This document shows, one piece after another, positions 63,795-64,000 of a DNA stretch of 64,000 nt. The notes below the pieces were generated by a model. The model had not been told where the DNA came from. It worked only from the letters and a program-made list of their open reading frames with translations, and did not search any database. The first letter of the stretch is position 1. The number at the start of each line of letters is the position of its first letter. The translations under genes and the position numbers were made by a program. Location: assembly GCA_028868515.1 (NCBI GenBank), contig JAGWUI010000003.1, positions 62,001-126,000 of the forward strand, read 5' to 3'. This stretch comes from Gammaproteobacteria bacterium (GTDB lineage Bacteria > Pseudomonadota > Gammaproteobacteria > Pseudomonadales > Moraxellaceae).

Positions 63795-64000
63795 TCAGAA
63801 ATGCGCCTCTACCCCCAAATACGGTCCTTGCACTTTAATATCACTAGTCGTTCCTGAATGATCAACGTTGACCTGTGTCGCGCGATAGCCTGCTTTTAAA
63901 CCCAGATCAATCGCCATATTTTCAATGAAATTATATTTAATCTCAGCATTATAATCGGTGAAATCAGCATCAATTCCTTTACCAACAAAGACTTCCGCTT
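63795..64000 (-). CDS. Outer-membrane beta-barrel protein, C-terminal part (TIGR04219-like)
   Basis: The C-terminal 67 residues of a minus-strand gene whose start lies beyond the window. They alternate polar and apolar strands (AEIKYNFIENMAIDLGLKAG; YRATQVNVDH) and end GPYLGVEAHF, with a terminal Phe that is the BAM-recognition signal of outer-membrane barrels. The pattern DYNAEIKYN and LGLKAGYR resembles TIGR04219 family proteins, small barrels of unknown function. Assignment is provisional because only the last strands are visible. Confidence 0.8.
   Translation of the reverse strand, partial: AEVFVGKGIDADFTDYNAEIKYNFIENMAIDLGLKAGYRATQVNVDHSGTTSDIKVQGPYLGVEAHF

Overview
The window is a mostly ordinary chromosomal segment of a gammaproteobacterium. 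A Moraxellaceae member related to Acinetobacter is the best fit. The grounds are the moderately AT-rich sequence, the order cmk-rpsA-ihfB-lapA-pyrF, MiaE, a complete cyoABCDE quinol oxidase operon, a quinol-type nitric oxide reductase, YaeQ, an ESPR-type trimeric autotransporter and several small conserved proteins. This placement rests on recognising families and gene order, not on a search.

Layout. 1-2.2 kb: end of an unidentified gene, thiG, an OsmC-like protein and YaeQ. 2.4-6 kb: quinol-type NO reductase with a sigma-54-like promoter, next to the remnant of a deleted divergent NorR-like activator; then nfuA. 6-12.6 kb: glpD, YaiI family, an SDR dehydrogenase, an unknown protein, SCP2-like, YgjP-like peptidase, rpiA. 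12.6-12.8 kb: a long near-palindromic MITE-like element. 12.9-15.2 kb: a histidine kinase/response regulator pair. 15.7-19.5 kb: hemE, an OGT/SPINDLY-like glycosyltransferase and miaE. 19.7-26.8 kb: CPA2 antiporter, thioesterase, a 916-residue trimeric autotransporter with a 20-unit stalk repeat, a 56-residue membrane protein, a LprI-like protein and a methyltransferase. 26.9-37.9 kb: gap/epd, tkt, metK, a broken DUF4279 gene, secA, a double GST_N protein, rraA, an NAD(P)-binding protein and rpsT. 38-43.7 kb: a DUF748/AsmA-like giant, REP-like repeats, pyrF, lapA, ihfB. 44-53.7 kb: rpsA, cmk, SRPBCC protein, DAACS symporter, moaB, tadA, an unknown secreted protein, an HIBYL-CoA hydrolase-like protein, ung and a YajR-like MFS transporter. 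54.2-59.1 kb: cyoABCDE. 59.1-63.1 kb: a four-gene cassette (extended SDR, metallo-beta-lactamase-fold protein, TetR regulator, unknown protein) bracketed by two diverged copies of the cyoE terminator. 63.2-64 kb: a lipoprotein and the end of an outer-membrane beta-barrel gene.

How the genes work together. Most loci are housekeeping: thiamine, haem, pyrimidine and pentose-phosphate metabolism, S-adenosylmethionine, protein export, translation and respiration. The accessory interest lies in (i) loss of the NO-sensing regulator beside an intact NO reductase, (ii) a surface adhesin whose Ser/Thr-rich uncharged stalk is encoded near an OGT-like glycosyltransferase, (iii) the terminator-flanked SDR/MBL/TetR/unknown cassette with a palindromic operator candidate, and (iv) two families of dispersed palindromic repeats, one of which supplies the stop codon of the gap gene. 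No CRISPR array, tRNA, rRNA, prophage or complete insertion sequence was seen.
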